Notes: generated by a model not told the origin, from the sequence alone. A stretch of DNA of 64,000 nt from AP-15 sp963700195 (GCA_963700195.1 CAVOWQ010000033.1:124001-188000); one strand, 5' to 3'. Positions 8,580 through 17,341 are shown, numbered from the stretch's first letter. Made by a program: numbers and translations.

Positions 8580-10448
8580 TTATGGGATCGGCTTCGGTCC
8601 CGGCACCGGCGCGACACCGCAGATATCCGCCGCACAAGGGAATTGAGCCAGATTGAAGGTGGGGATGATGGTCTCGTTACCCTGGTTCGATGCCGTCTCA
8701 CCCGGCAGCGCGGTCGAGCACGCACCGGTAAAGGTGTCGATGTTCTTGTAGGTGCTGACGGTGGGGTCGGCCGGGTTGAAACCGTCGGTCAGCGTTTGCA
8801 GGAACGCTACGATCTGGTTCTCCTCCGTATCCGTCAAGCCGAGGGCGCCGGTCGTCATGTCGAGGTTGTTCGGGACCTCGGGCTGCGGCCAGCAGGTCAC
8901 TCTTTCCACTGTTCCCGACGGGCAGTGCCCCGATGTCACATTAAACGCAAAACTCTGCCCCACCGGATTCGTTTGGTAATCGCGCGTATTGTAGAAGTGC
9001 ACCAGTTGCTTCAGGCTCTTGATGTAGCCGTTGTGAAAGAACTCCTTCTGGAAGTACGGTTGCCCCGTTCCGGCCTCGGTGGTCGGGCACTGCGGCGGCG
9101 TCAATGCCACATCGCGCGCCGTCATCACCTGCATTTGGCCGTCCACCGACGGCGCGAGCGACAGCCATTCCGGCTGGTTTGGATCGGGGAAGGTTTGCGG
9201 GCCACTCCTCAGGAAATTGCCGAGCCCCAAATCGCGCCAGCCGAACCCGTCGGGATTGGGGATGAACCCGAAGCGATCCATCTTGTTCTCATAGAGCAAC
9301 GAGATCCTGGGATTGAGCGGCAGACCTTCATTGGCAAAGCCGTGGCAGGTGAACAGCGGCTGTACACTGGCTTGGTTGCCGGTGTCGGTCTGGCCCGGCG
9401 TCAGAGTGGTGGACCGGCCGTCAACGTGGCATGAATTGCAGTTGCCCTTGCCGTTGAACAGCTGGTAACCGGCCATCTCGTCCGCCGTTAGAGTGGCTTC
9501 GCCCTTCAGGAAGAAGTCGAATTTCGAGTTGAACGGGCTGATATCCGGCGAGCGTTCGAGGAAAGAAAGCGACTGCCCCCAATGATCATAGATGTTGGTT
9601 GCCTTGGTGCGGTCATCCAGACTTAGCCCAATCGGCGTGGCGCTGCCCCCGAATATCTCCGCACCATTGGGGGTGCCGCAGATCTGCGCGGTGTCGGCCG
9701 GCCACTGGATGTTGAAGAAGTCGCCCCAGACCAGCTGGAACAGCCGTAGGTACGGTGTCAGGGATATCTTGTAGGCGATGCAAGCGATGTCGGGATTGCC
9801 CATTTCCAGCGGATCGACCGGCGGGCCCTGCGCCTGTTCGGCGTCGGCAGTCTGCAGCTTGTATCCGGTTGCACGCCCATCCCAGAAGTTTCCGCCGAAG
9901 AACAGCTGCTGTGTCGTGTTGTAGTTCAGCACGGGGAAGGTGTGTGAATAGGTGTACCGCTGGGCCGTGCGTTTGGCGGCCCGAAAGTGAAACGATCCGG
10001 GATACGCGATCATGGTCAGGTTGACGGACTGGATCGGCCCGCTGAACGCAGCATACGGCATGTGGCAGAACGCGCAGGCCTCGTTTTGGAACGGCGACAT
10101 GGTCTCGTCGAAATTCAGCAGCCCCCCGAGTATGCGTTGTGCGTCATATCCGTTTGGAACGAGTATTGGCGGATTCCCCGCGTACGTCGGCACCGGTGAC
10201 ATTGCTTGCCATTCCGCGAAATAACGGCGGAAGACCGTATTAACTTCGCGTCGAACCCTTGGAATCTCCGTATTTAAATCGGGAGGGAGAATGCTGGGCG
10301 GCATAGCGCCAGGCAATGCCGGGTACGGGTTGTACGGTGGATTTGGTGAGGGAAGGGTTTGGGCGGACACGGGGTGGGGAACGCACAGGATCCCCAGCAT
10401 CGTTGCGAAAGCTGCTTTTATGAGTGTCGCTGTATCTCGACGACGCAT
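8580..10448 (-). CDS. Di-haem cytochrome c peroxidase (MauG/CCP family)
   Basis: A 622-residue secreted protein. The start is the ATG at 10448, preceded by AAGGAGGGA, giving a signal peptide (KAAFATMLGILCVPHPVSAQ). Two c-type haem motifs are present, CAFCH (125-129) and CNSCH (337-341), as in the CCP/MauG family of periplasmic di-haem enzymes that reduce peroxide or oxidise protein residues. The C-terminal part has the CCP-like blocks YFQKEFFHNGYIKSLKQLVHFYNTRD and TDTEENQIVAFLQTL. It is longer than a classical CcpA (about 320-350 residues), so a MauG-like or other oxidative role is as likely as H2O2 detoxification. Haem supply may come from hemA downstream (inference). Confidence 0.88.
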   Translation of the reverse strand: MRRRDTATLIKAAFATMLGILCVPHPVSAQTLPSPNPPYNPYPALPGAMPPSILPPDLNTEIPRVRREVNTVFRRYFAEWQAMSPVPTYAGNPPILVPNGYDAQRILGGLLNFDETMSPFQNEACAFCHMPYAAFSGPIQSVNLTMIAYPGSFHFRAAKRTAQRYTYSHTFPVLNYNTTQQLFFGGNFWDGRATGYKLQTADAEQAQGPPVDPLEMGNPDIACIAYKISLTPYLRLFQLVWGDFFNIQWPADTAQICGTPNGAEIFGGSATPIGLSLDDRTKATNIYDHWGQSLSFLERSPDISPFNSKFDFFLKGEATLTADEMAGYQLFNGKGNCNSCHVDGRSTTLTPGQTDTGNQASVQPLFTCHGFANEGLPLNPRISLLYENKMDRFGFIPNPDGFGWRDLGLGNFLRSGPQTFPDPNQPEWLSLAPSVDGQMQVMTARDVALTPPQCPTTEAGTGQPYFQKEFFHNGYIKSLKQLVHFYNTRDYQTNPVGQSFAFNVTSGHCPSGTVERVTCWPQPEVPNNLDMTTGALGLTDTEENQIVAFLQTLTDGFNPADPTVSTYKNIDTFTGACSTALPGETASNQGNETIIPTFNLAQFPCAADICGVAPVPGPKPIP

Positions 10449-10741
10449 GCTGTTCCCTCCTTCGGCTTGACCAGGGAATGTGCTTATTTTCGGGCGATCC
10501 GCTCTTTTTTCAGGCAACCCGCTCGACACCCCGGTACCAAAAATTTTAGTTAAATTGTTTGATTAAGATGACAGATTGCCGCACACCGCCGACCCCGCAC
10601 GACGCGTTTTTTTGTAAAAATTTGTGTCTCGCTGTTAAGGGCACGTTACACGATCGGTCCGCCCCTGCTGATCACAATCCCTTGCCGGACTCTCGCGCCA
10701 CGCGGGCCGAGGGAAGCGGCGTGCGGCGGAGTGGTCAGGCG

Positions 10742-10980
10742 GTGCAGCGGACGGGCAGGTCGGTTATGCGACCTGCTCTGACACTCCAGATCTCGATTGG
10801 ACCGGGAGCCACGGCGTTGACGCGCACGCCAAAGGCGGCGGCTTCGAGCGTCGCGGACTTGGTCATGCCTTCCACGGCGTGCTCGCCGGCCGCGTAGACC
10901 GACGCGCCGCGAGCACCCTTGTGGCCGTAGGTCGATGAGATGTTGACGATGCTGCCGTTCCCCGCAACCTTACCGCGTCA
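10742..10980 (-). pseudogene. SDR oxidoreductase remnant
   Basis: The minus strand reads GSIVNISSTYGHKGARGAS, then VYAAGEHAVEGMTKSATLEA and VRVNAVAPGPIEI, the central and C-terminal part of a short-chain dehydrogenase. The active-site Tyr-x-x-x-Lys is damaged (YAAGEH where YxASKxA is expected). The nucleotide-binding N-terminus and the C-terminus are absent. A dead fragment in a gene-poor stretch (10530-11340) that otherwise shows only a tRNA-like end. Confidence 0.6.
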
Positions 10981-11147
10981 AACGGCGCAACCGACTCGCA
11001 AGGGAAGAGCTTTTTGAAAAAGCATCCCCGGAAATCGCCCAGACCCCGCCCGCTCCGAGCGGAAATCACCAATCCCGTCGCGATCCTGCCCTCTGGCGAA
11101 ATATCCGCCGGCTAAAGCCACCTGGACCGAGTTCGCACTCGACTCGC

Positions 11148-11178
11148 TGGTGGAGGGAGATGGATTTCGAACCCTCGG
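11148..11178 (-). other. tRNA 3'-end-like segment (Tyr/Ser type)
   Basis: On the minus strand GAGGGTTCGAAATCCATC followed by TCCCTCCACCA resembles the T arm, acceptor strand and CCA end of tRNA-Tyr or tRNA-Ser, but with an extra base in the T loop and an imperfect T stem. I find no matching 5' acceptor strand or anticodon arm upstream. It may be a remnant left by integration at a tRNA gene. Confidence 0.3.
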
Positions 11179-11341
11179 TCCCGCCGTAAAGCGGTCTCCG
11201 CGGGCCGCCACCCGAGCTTCCGTTCCCGACCCACCCGCCGTAGTCGAGAGCGCCACGTTCACGCGACGGGCCGAAATTGCCTACTCTGGCGGGGTGGAGC
11301 GAGGACACCGACGGTAACCAGTCCGGCTCGGCACTGGCCAA

Positions 11342-11512
11342 TTACAGGATGGACAGCGACCTGGAAATTTTGCTGAACAGCGGGTTGATCTCAGTGCCGA
11401 GAGCTGCAACGGCGGTCGCGCAGATCACAGCGATTAAGGCGATAAGGATAGCGTATTCAATCAACGCCGCGCCCTCGTTTTCCCGGCAGAAGCGGTTGAC
11501 TGACTTATGCAT
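11342..11512 (-). CDS. Flp/Fap-type pilin subunit
   Basis: A 56-residue protein starting MHKSVNRFCRENEGAALIEY. It has the Flp pilin signature, a short basic leader ending in Gly followed by AALIEYAILIALIAVICATA, with the conserved Glu-Tyr at positions +5/+6 of the mature form and a single hydrophobic helix. A CpaA/TadV-type prepilin peptidase would cleave after ENEG. An in-frame start 14 codons upstream (11554) is less likely, because the leader would become unusually long. No tad/cpa assembly genes are in the window, so this is an orphan pilin. A second one lies at 44539-44697. Confidence 0.85.
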   Translation of the reverse strand: MHKSVNRFCRENEGAALIEYAILIALIAVICATAVAALGTEINPLFSKISRSLSIL

Positions 11513-11598
11513 GGGTAAGCTGTAGCGCTTCCGAACTGGCCCGGAGACAGCCACCTCCGGAGGGAGTTGAATTCGACCCCCGGCACGTTACCCGCTTA

Positions 11599-12771
11599 GC
11601 GTGCCGTCTCCAAAATAGCATTACAAGGTTTGGTGTTGATGATATATTGGCGTGTCGATTGGGGGATTTGGTTATGGCGCGTCACAAGATCGAGCTAGCT
11701 CGGGAAGAGGCTGAGGAGCTGAGCCGCCGGGCTCGCGCGACGACGGTATCGGTGCGGGATCGTCGGCGAGCTGAGATCATCGTGTTGAGTGCGCAAGGTC
11801 TAACCCAACAGCGCATCGCCGAGCAGCTGGGGATCTCACGCGTCGCGGTGAACCGCTGGGTCGGGCGGTTTGCGCTGCACCGGCTGGACGGGTTGAACGA
11901 TCGCGCCGGGCGCGGGCGCAAACCCTGGCTGCCGCAGGCGGCGGTGCAGCAGGTAGTGGAGCAAGCGGTGACGCCGCCGGCTCATCTGGGGCGATGGAGC
12001 TGCCGCACGATGGCCCGCGCCGCCGGGATCTCGCCAGCCAGCGTGCAGCGCCTGTGGGCGGTCAGTGACATCAAGCCGCATCTCTCGCGCACCTTCAAGC
12101 TGTCGAACGACAAGCGCTTTGAAGAGAAGTTCTGGGACGTCATCGGGCTGTATCTCAACCCGCCGGACAAGGCGCTGGTCTTGTGCTGCGACGAGAAATC
12201 ACAATGCCAGGCATTGGAGCGCACGCAACCGGGGTTGCCGCTTGGCATTGGTCACATTCGCACCAAGACCCACGATTACGTGCGACATGGCACGCTGACC
12301 TTGTTTGCCGCGCTTAATTATCTCGAGGGCAAGCTGATCACCCGTTTGGCGCCACGCCACCGCCATCAGGAGTGGCTGGCCTTTCTCAAAACCATCGATG
12401 AAGAGACCCCGGGCGATCTCGACATCCACATCATCGCCGACAATTACGCCACCCATAAACATCCCGCGGTCACCCGATGGCTCGATCGCCACACCCGCTT
12501 TCACATGCATTACACGCCGACCTCGTCCTCCTGGATGAATTTGGTCGAGCGCTTCTTCCGCGACCTCACCGAGTTCATCACCGAGAAGAGCTTTGCCTCG
12601 ACCCGAGAATTGGCCGACGCCATCATCGCGTTCCTGGCCGCGCGCAACGACAATCCTCGGCGCTACGTTTGGAAAGCCAAGGGCGAAGACATCCTGCGCA
12701 AGATCGATGCCGCCAGACAGGCGCTCGCCGCGCTCCCGCCACAGAGTAATCCTGTTTCAGAGACGGCACAC
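11599..12771 (+). mobile_element. Complete IS630-family insertion sequence
   Basis: A 1173-bp element bounded by imperfect inverted repeats: left GCGTGCCGTCTCCAAAATAG and right (reversed) GTGTGCCGTCTCTGAAACAG. It is flanked by TA on both sides (11597-11598 and 12772-12773), the target duplication typical of IS630. It encodes one uninterrupted transposase. It inserted at the extreme 3' end of a small minus-strand gene now at 12772-13082. A 176-bp deletion derivative with the same ends is at 19864-20039. Confidence 0.9.
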
Positions 12772-12774
12772 TAG
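11674..12774 (+). CDS. IS630-family transposase
   Basis: A 366-residue DDE transposase. The N-terminal helix-turn-helix region (about 20-75) includes GLTQQRIAEQLGISRVAVNR. The catalytic domain shows the three acids in LVLCCDEKSQCQ, HIIADNYATHKHP and SWMNLVERFFRDLTE, the D-D-E arrangement of IS630/Tc1-mariner relatives. The frame is intact and ends inside the right inverted repeat (PVSETAH), consistent with a functional copy. I chose the ATG at 11674; an in-frame start at 11647 adds nine residues. Probably able to mobilise the MITE at 19864-20039, which keeps the same ends. Confidence 0.92.
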   Translation: MARHKIELAREEAEELSRRARATTVSVRDRRRAEIIVLSAQGLTQQRIAEQLGISRVAVNRWVGRFALHRLDGLNDRAGRGRKPWLPQAAVQQVVEQAVTPPAHLGRWSCRTMARAAGISPASVQRLWAVSDIKPHLSRTFKLSNDKRFEEKFWDVIGLYLNPPDKALVLCCDEKSQCQALERTQPGLPLGIGHIRTKTHDYVRHGTLTLFAALNYLEGKLITRLAPRHRHQEWLAFLKTIDEETPGDLDIHIIADNYATHKHPAVTRWLDRHTRFHMHYTPTSSSWMNLVERFFRDLTEFITEKSFASTRELADAIIAFLAARNDNPRRYVWKAKGEDILRKIDAARQALAALPPQSNPVSETAH

Positions 12775-13082
12775 AACACATAAGAGCCGACGGAGCATAG
12801 GAAAATCCGCCAGCCCATAGAAACCGATGTCGGATGCAAGGTCAACTTCGTGCTCAAGCGCGACGTCGAGCAAGGCGCAGATGTCTTCCAGCGTCGTCGC
12901 CGGCGCATCCCGGATTTCCGCGACAGGGAATTAATTTCGAGCAGGAGCGGCGCTTGCTGGTCGCGCACTGGTGCAAGGTCGGTCTTCCGCGCCCGGGCGA
13001 CGTCGATTGCAATGGCGAGCTCATGGTGCTCGTCCTCGAGCTCAGCCCATCGCTTATGCAACACAGAGGTTGAGGAGCACAC
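12772..13082 (-). pseudogene. Small hypothetical protein, frameshifted, IS at its end
   Basis: The minus strand begins HKRWAELEDEHHELAIAID, a helical, charged segment, and after a -1 frame change near 12925 continues DAPATTLEDICALLDVALEH and DLASDIGFYGLADFPMLRRL. The two parts look like one helical protein of about 100 residues whose identity I do not recognise. The IS630 element sits at its last codons; joining across the TA duplication would restore a stop three codons later. Probably inactive. Confidence 0.4.
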
Positions 13083-13401
13083 GCATTCAGTTCACAGTTT
13101 ATCTCCCTTGTCCCTGATCGGGTCAACACGCACTACGGTTGGCCGTCGAGCTGATTATAAGGGGGCATTTGCGTGCAGAGTTAATGTTTAAAGCTGCCAA
13201 AGTCGGGTTTGGGGTAATTTGGAGCTTTGCTAACATCGCCCAGCTTAGACTGTCTGCCGCAAAGTCGCCAGTGCCACAATCATTTGCCCAGGCGAGAGAT
13301 CCGGTTGCCCGAACCGGCAGAGCTGGTATCTTGCCGTCCACGCGAGCGCCGCCCCGGCGGTCGCCGATGCCGCGGGATCAGGTTTACCCGGCAACACCTT
13401 C
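13083..13401. other. Non-coding stretch upstream of SARP-like gene
   Basis: I see no convincing gene, repeat or RNA here. Short open frames on both strands lack domain content or ribosome binding sites. It presumably holds the promoter of the plus-strand regulator that follows; a TTGACA sits at 13475-13480 inside the longest possible N-terminus. Confidence 0.4.
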
Positions 13402-14430
13402 GTGAGATATAGCGCGGGTGCCAATCGCGACCGCTCCTCGCTCGCAAGAGATGACACTTTGTTTGCTCGCGCACTTGACAATATGGTTAATGCATCCCGG
13501 CGTAGGGAGGACCGGCAAAGGGATACGGCGCCCGAGATGCTCGCTTCGTGTCATCCGGGACGCCCGGAAAGGGCGAAGGCGGTGAAATCGAATCTTAGCC
13601 CGACTGAAGAATACATCGCTCCTTATGCAGGCGGGTGGGTGCCGCGGGCGTTGCCAAGAATTTATCTGGTCGGCGCCATGCGGGCCATCGCGCCCGGCGG
13701 GGCCGATTTCTTGCCGCGCGGACGAAAAACACGCGGGTTACTGGCCTGTTTGTGCCTCACGCAAGGTGAGCGCATTTCGAGAAGCCGTCTCATCGGCCTC
13801 TTATGGGACCGCTCGGCCGACGCGCAGGCCCGGATGAGCTTGCGTCAATCCCTTTCGGAGCTCAACGGCGTCGTTAATCGCCACGTTTCTGGCCTCGTAG
13901 AGATCGGTCGCGACAGCGTCCGCATCGATGTCCGGAAGTGCTGGATCGACGCGCTCGCCATCCTCGATGCGAGCGCCGACGCGACCGCGGACTCCAGTAA
14001 CCTCGTCCAGCCCTATAGCGAACGTCTCCTCGAAGATCTCGACGGGATCACGCCCGCGTTCGATCACTGGCTCGCAGGCGAGCGAACGCGCTTTGAGGAT
14101 CGCGTGCGGAAAATTTTGGAGGCGGAGCTCGACCGCCTGACGGAACAGAACGCGAAACCGGAAGTGCGCGCGGCGGCCGCGCGCCGACTGATTAACTTCG
14201 AACCGACACATGAGGGGGCCGTGCGCAGCCTGATGAAGGCTTTCGCGCAAATGGGCGACCGCGCCCAGGCGATTCGCGAATTCGAGCGTTGTCGGCAGGC
14301 GCTGGTGACCGTGCTCGACTTGCCCCCCTCCGAGGAGACCACTGCCGTCTATGAAGCCGTACGCGTCGAATTGCCCCAGATGACTTCCCCGGCGATCTTT
14401 GCGGGACCTGCAGGCGTCGAGTTCGAGTGA
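13402..14430 (+). CDS. SARP/BTAD-type transcriptional activator (N-terminal part)
   Basis: The conserved part begins around residue 86 (RIYLVGAMRA), an OmpR-like winged helix of SARP type (RKTRGLLACLCLTQGERISR, then LIGLLWDRSADAQARMSLRQ). It is followed by a bacterial transcriptional activator (BTAD) helical-repeat domain (about residues 180-330: FDHWLAGERTRFEDRVRKIL, RRLINFEPTHEGAVRSLMKA, AIREFERCRQAL). The true start is uncertain: 13402, 13483 or 13537 are possible, because the first 80 residues carry no domain. The frame ends just where the TolB/TPR frame at 14399 begins, one frame over. In related proteins these two regions form a single polypeptide, so a +1 frameshift near 14400-14430 is likely. 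Confidence 0.8.
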   Translation: MRYSAGANRDRSSLARDDTLFARALDNMVNASRRREDRQRDTAPEMLASCHPGRPERAKAVKSNLSPTEEYIAPYAGGWVPRALPRIYLVGAMRAIAPGGADFLPRGRKTRGLLACLCLTQGERISRSRLIGLLWDRSADAQARMSLRQSLSELNGVVNRHVSGLVEIGRDSVRIDVRKCWIDALAILDASADATADSSNLVQPYSERLLEDLDGITPAFDHWLAGERTRFEDRVRKILEAELDRLTEQNAKPEVRAAAARRLINFEPTHEGAVRSLMKAFAQMGDRAQAIREFERCRQALVTVLDLPPSEETTAVYEAVRVELPQMTSPAIFAGPAGVEFE

Positions 14431-15763
14431 GACCGCGGCGGCGAGTTTGCTTACCCCGCCGCCCGCGCGCTGGAGCGTCGAAAAGCACAGCGATCCGGCG
14501 GCCGCTCTCGGATCCGACCCCGGACCCGAGCGCCGGCGTGAACCCTCGATCGCAGTGCTGCCGTTTCGCAACATCACCGGCGATCCGGCACACGACTTCG
14601 TTGCCGAAGGGCTCGTCGAGGATCTCATCGAAGCGTTGTCGCGCGTCCCGAATTTCTTCGTGATCTCTCGGCTGTCGACACTGGCCTTCAGAAACCAGGA
14701 TCGCCACCCGCGCGAGATCGGCAATGTGCTGGGGGTCCGCTACGTTCTCTCGGGCAGTTTGCGGGTCCTCGGCGACCGGTTGCGTTTGACGATCGAGCTG
14801 ACCGACACGCAGCTGGAGGCGGCGCTGTGGCTCTCGAGGCTGGATGAAACATTTCTCGACCTCTTCGAGGTTCAGGACCGCTTGTGCGAGATGATTGTGC
14901 AAAAGGTCGCGCCACACCTGCATGCCGCCGAGATGAAGCGCATTCGCGTCAAGCGGCCGGACAGCCTGGAAGCCTACGACCTCTTTCTGCGCGCCCAGGA
15001 GAACATGCACAATTCCTCGCGCCCGGTCTTCGAGACGTCGGAAGCGCTGTTCGACGCTGCGCTCACAAAGGATCCGCACTACGCCGCCGCTCTCGCCTGG
15101 CGAGCGCGCTGGCATGTGCTGCGGGTCGGACAGGGATGGTCGCCGGATCCGGCGGATGATACGATGCAAGCCGACCGCTATGCGCGGGCGGCCATCGAAT
15201 GCAACAGCATGGAACCGATGGCGTTCGCCGTTCACGGTCACGTAGCGTCGTATCTGTACAAGGATTTCGATCTCGCGTTCCGCCGTTTCGAGGCAGCACT
15301 GCGGATCAACGCCAATGCCGCACCGGCCTGGATGTGGAGCGCCGCGGCGCAGGCCTGGATGGGCAAGGGCGCTCGCGCCATCGAAGAGATCAACAAGGCG
15401 ATGGCGCTGTCGCCTTATGACCCGCTGATGTACGCCTACAACGGCAACGCCGCGATGGCCTATCTCGTCGATGGCCAATACGTGCGGGCGATCGAATGCG
15501 CTCTGCGGGCCTTGCAAGAGAACCGCACTTACACGTCTGCGCACCGGCAGCTCGTAATCGCGCTCGTCCTAGCCGGCCGCGAGGAGGAAGCACAGGCGTC
15601 GGCGCGGCGACTATTGGAGCTCGAACCGGGGCTCACTGTAGCGGGCTTCCGGCATCGTTATCCTGGGAGCGCAACCCCGCACGCTGACATCTTTTGCGAT
15701 GCACTCGCACGGGCCGGAATTCCGCGTTCTAGTCAGAATGGACCCGTAACGCCGCGCGAATAA
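14399..15763 (+). CDS. TolB-like/TPR effector part of SARP-type regulator
   Basis: A 454-residue frame beginning at a TTG with no ribosome binding site, which supports its being the continuation of the preceding SARP frame rather than a separate gene. A FlgO/TolB-N-like domain occupies about residues 48-150 (SIAVLPFRNITGDPAHDFVA, EGLVEDLIEALSRVPNFFVI, LGVRYVLSGSLRVLGDRL), a block common in cyclase- and SARP-type regulators. TPR-like helices follow (about 170-430: FDAALTKDPHYAAALAWRAR, RFEAALRINANAAPAWMWSA, AIECALRALQENRTYTSAHR). Cytosolic. Target genes unknown. Confidence 0.78.
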   Translation: MRDLQASSSSETAAASLLTPPPARWSVEKHSDPAAALGSDPGPERRREPSIAVLPFRNITGDPAHDFVAEGLVEDLIEALSRVPNFFVISRLSTLAFRNQDRHPREIGNVLGVRYVLSGSLRVLGDRLRLTIELTDTQLEAALWLSRLDETFLDLFEVQDRLCEMIVQKVAPHLHAAEMKRIRVKRPDSLEAYDLFLRAQENMHNSSRPVFETSEALFDAALTKDPHYAAALAWRARWHVLRVGQGWSPDPADDTMQADRYARAAIECNSMEPMAFAVHGHVASYLYKDFDLAFRRFEAALRINANAAPAWMWSAAAQAWMGKGARAIEEINKAMALSPYDPLMYAYNGNAAMAYLVDGQYVRAIECALRALQENRTYTSAHRQLVIALVLAGREEEAQASARRLLELEPGLTVAGFRHRYPGSATPHADIFCDALARAGIPRSSQNGPVTPRE

Positions 15764-15888
15764 ATCCGGCTGCAAGCGCTTAATCGGCCAATTCGGGCAG
15801 GACTTAGTCTCTTCGTTGTGGCGCCAGTAAGCGGGCCCAATCCCGCTGCGGGCCTTGTAAGCGGCGAGCGGGATCTGGCGAAGAGGTA

Positions 15889-16101
15889 TTACCGCGCTCG
15901 ACACTCGAAATGATCGGCTCGACGGTCGTAGTTGGCTGCGAGCTGCAGTAGCTCCCTTCGCGCGCCGGGGAAACGACACTGGCGGGCCAGCTTGCGGAGC
16001 CCGTGCGCCACCTCTCGATAGTGTGCGCCGTCAAGCGGCAGATCGTTGCTGCGTGGCAAGATCATAGGCAGAGGCGGGGTGGTACTTCGTGACCGTCTCA
16101 T
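15889..16101 (-). CDS. Small conserved hypothetical protein
   Basis: A protein of about 58-70 residues whose core HYREVAHGLRKLARQCRFPG, then ARRELLQLAANYDRRADHFE, matches a widespread small rhizobial/alphaproteobacterial protein type of unknown function that I recognise by pattern only. Predicted all-helical and positively charged. Start either 16101 or the internal ATG at 16065. It is on the opposite strand to the SARP/TolB gene and downstream of the SciP-like gene. Confidence 0.55.
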   Translation of the reverse strand: MRRSRSTTPPLPMILPRSNDLPLDGAHYREVAHGLRKLARQCRFPGARRELLQLAANYDRRADHFECRAR

Positions 16102-16209
16102 AGCTAAAGCTTCCCAGATGTCTGGAGCCCGCCGCGCGTCGCACTCAGCGAAGGCTGGTGTGGGAAACTACTGGGAGGGTAGCCCATCCGTGAGAGACCC
16201 GATTCAACT

Positions 16210-16602
16210 CTAGGCTTTAGCAGTGCCGAGAGGGATTCGCAGACGACAACTCCTGCGGTATTGTTGAACGCGGGTCGCACGCAAACCAGGGAGGCCATGG
16301 ATCTCGAACGCGTGTTCCCAAGACCGGAGTTCCTCCTTCGACAGCTGGTAGACACGGCAAGCCTCCTCAATCGTGATCCCACCGCTGCGCACCGCGGCGA
16401 CGACCGCGGCCTTGCGACGCACTACCCATCGCCCTGTGTTCGGAGGTGGCAGGCTTGCCAGGGTCCCGGCGAGTGATTCGCTGAAAAGTGTTTCATCACG
16501 CGGCTCGTGGGACGCTGACGATCCGACCTCGCCCGAGCGAGCTCCGCTGGTAACCGATCCGGTCGGAAAGATAACCGCATTTCCGCTGGTTCTCGGTTCC
16601 AC
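16210..16602 (-). CDS. SciP-like DUF1153 transcriptional regulator
   Basis: A 130-residue protein whose C-terminal 75 residues carry the DUF1153/SciP fold: LPPPNTGRWVVRRKAAVVAA, GGITIEEACRVYQLSKEEL and SWEHAFEIHGLPGLRATRVQ. SciP of Caulobacter is a small (about 90-residue) helix-turn-helix protein that restrains CtrA-dependent transcription in the cell cycle. Here about 50 extra N-terminal residues are low-complexity, and the usual SciP C-terminus (QYR) is followed by a divergent tail, so it is a paralogue rather than the cell-cycle SciP itself. The upstream region has repeated TTTCACG motifs shared with the repeat-protein gene at 16955. Confidence 0.8.
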   Translation of the reverse strand: MEPRTSGNAVIFPTGSVTSGARSGEVGSSASHEPRDETLFSESLAGTLASLPPPNTGRWVVRRKAAVVAAVRSGGITIEEACRVYQLSKEELRSWEHAFEIHGLPGLRATRVQQYRRSCRLRIPLGTAKA

Positions 16603-16954
16603 CGCCCCGCCCTCCGCGTAATGTCGTTCCCGATCATTTCACGAAATTTTCACGCTTTCTAGCGCATTTGTCACCCAATTTTTCATTTTTTCGGAGATCC
16701 CCCAAAAGGGTCTCTTCCGCTCGGTGGTTGAGCGGTTTACCGCATATAGGGATTGCTGGGGGACGCTCCCTGCCGTGAGCCGTCTATGCAACCCTTATGC
16801 CGCGACGGGTCCATTCGCCGATGAATCGACGATTCTCACGTATTTTTCACGATGAGAAAAAAAAATTTTCACGATGTCTTGTTGCGCCCTCTGAGAATCT
16901 CGCGCTCGTTAACGACGAGCAATTTTGCTCTGCGTGCAATCTGGGAGAGACAAG
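16603..16954. promoter_or_regulatory. AT-rich divergent intergenic region with TTTCACG repeats
   Basis: This 350-bp region between the SciP-like gene and the repeat-protein gene has no gene. It is markedly AT-rich against the surroundings. The heptamer TTTCACG occurs four times in the same orientation, at 16637, 16649, 16845 and 16867. The last two are 22 bp apart, inside the longer TTTTCACGATG. The first pair is closest to the SciP-like start, the second to the repeat protein. This looks like paired operators for one regulator serving both genes; it does not fit the CtrA TTAA-N7-TTAA consensus. Confidence 0.45.
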
Positions 16955-17341
16955 ATGAATTCGACTGAACGGCTAACCCGCGGATCGATCACCCTCGGCT
17001 TCCCGCCGCTGCGCCAGCCCAAGCCCGCGACCGTCGACCGCGGCACGGTGCGGCTCGGCGACGGCTGCATCACCGCCGCCTTCCCGCCGCTGCGCCAGCC
17101 CAAGCCCGCGACCGTCGACCGCGGCACGGTGCGGCTCGGCGACGGCTGCATCACCGCCGCCTTCCCGCCGCTGCGCCAGCCCAAGCCCGCGACCGTCGAC
17201 CGCGGCACAGTGCGGCTCGGCGACGGCTGCATCACCGCCGCCTTCCCGCCGCTGCGCCAGCCCAAGCCCGCGACCGTCGACCGCGGCACAGTGCGGCTCG
17301 GCGATGGCTGCATCACCGCCGCCTTCCCGCCGCGTCGTTAG
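16955..17341 (+). CDS. 27-residue tandem-repeat protein (possible peptide precursor)
   Basis: A 128-residue protein starting at the ATG 16955 behind GGGAGAGACAAG. After a 15-residue leader (MNSTERLTRGSITLG) it consists of four essentially identical 27-residue units, each beginning FPPLRQPKPATVDRG and ending in LGDGCITAA, then closes with FPPRR. The leader end (RGSITLG) looks like a diverged copy of the unit end (DGCITAA). Each unit has one Cys and several prolines; there is no signal peptide or membrane segment. The protein at 17380 follows by 38 bp on the same strand, so they are probably co-transcribed. I do not recognise a family. The multi-unit layout resembles precursors with repeated core peptides, but no known RiPP enzyme is adjacent; a structural or metal-binding repeat protein is the alternative. 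Confidence 0.7.
   Translation: MNSTERLTRGSITLGFPPLRQPKPATVDRGTVRLGDGCITAAFPPLRQPKPATVDRGTVRLGDGCITAAFPPLRQPKPATVDRGTVRLGDGCITAAFPPLRQPKPATVDRGTVRLGDGCITAAFPPRR
17000..17337 (+). repeat. 81-bp in-frame tandem repeat, four copies plus a partial
   Basis: Copies begin at 17000, 17081, 17162 and 17243, each starting TTCCCGCCGCTGCGCC, with a truncated fifth start at 17324. The copies are near-identical; I see only ACG to ACA (copies 3 and 4) and GAC to GAT (copy 4), both synonymous. Recent amplification or gene conversion under coding constraint is implied. The period is an exact multiple of three. Confidence 0.95.

Noticed and set aside
16909..17316. Minus-strand frame through the 81-bp repeats
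   Set aside because: A period divisible by three keeps the opposite frame open too. The plus frame has the ATG, the ribosome binding site and a co-directional neighbour.
17000..17337. CRISPR-like tandem repeats
   Set aside because: No spacers; the units are contiguous, near-identical and coding.
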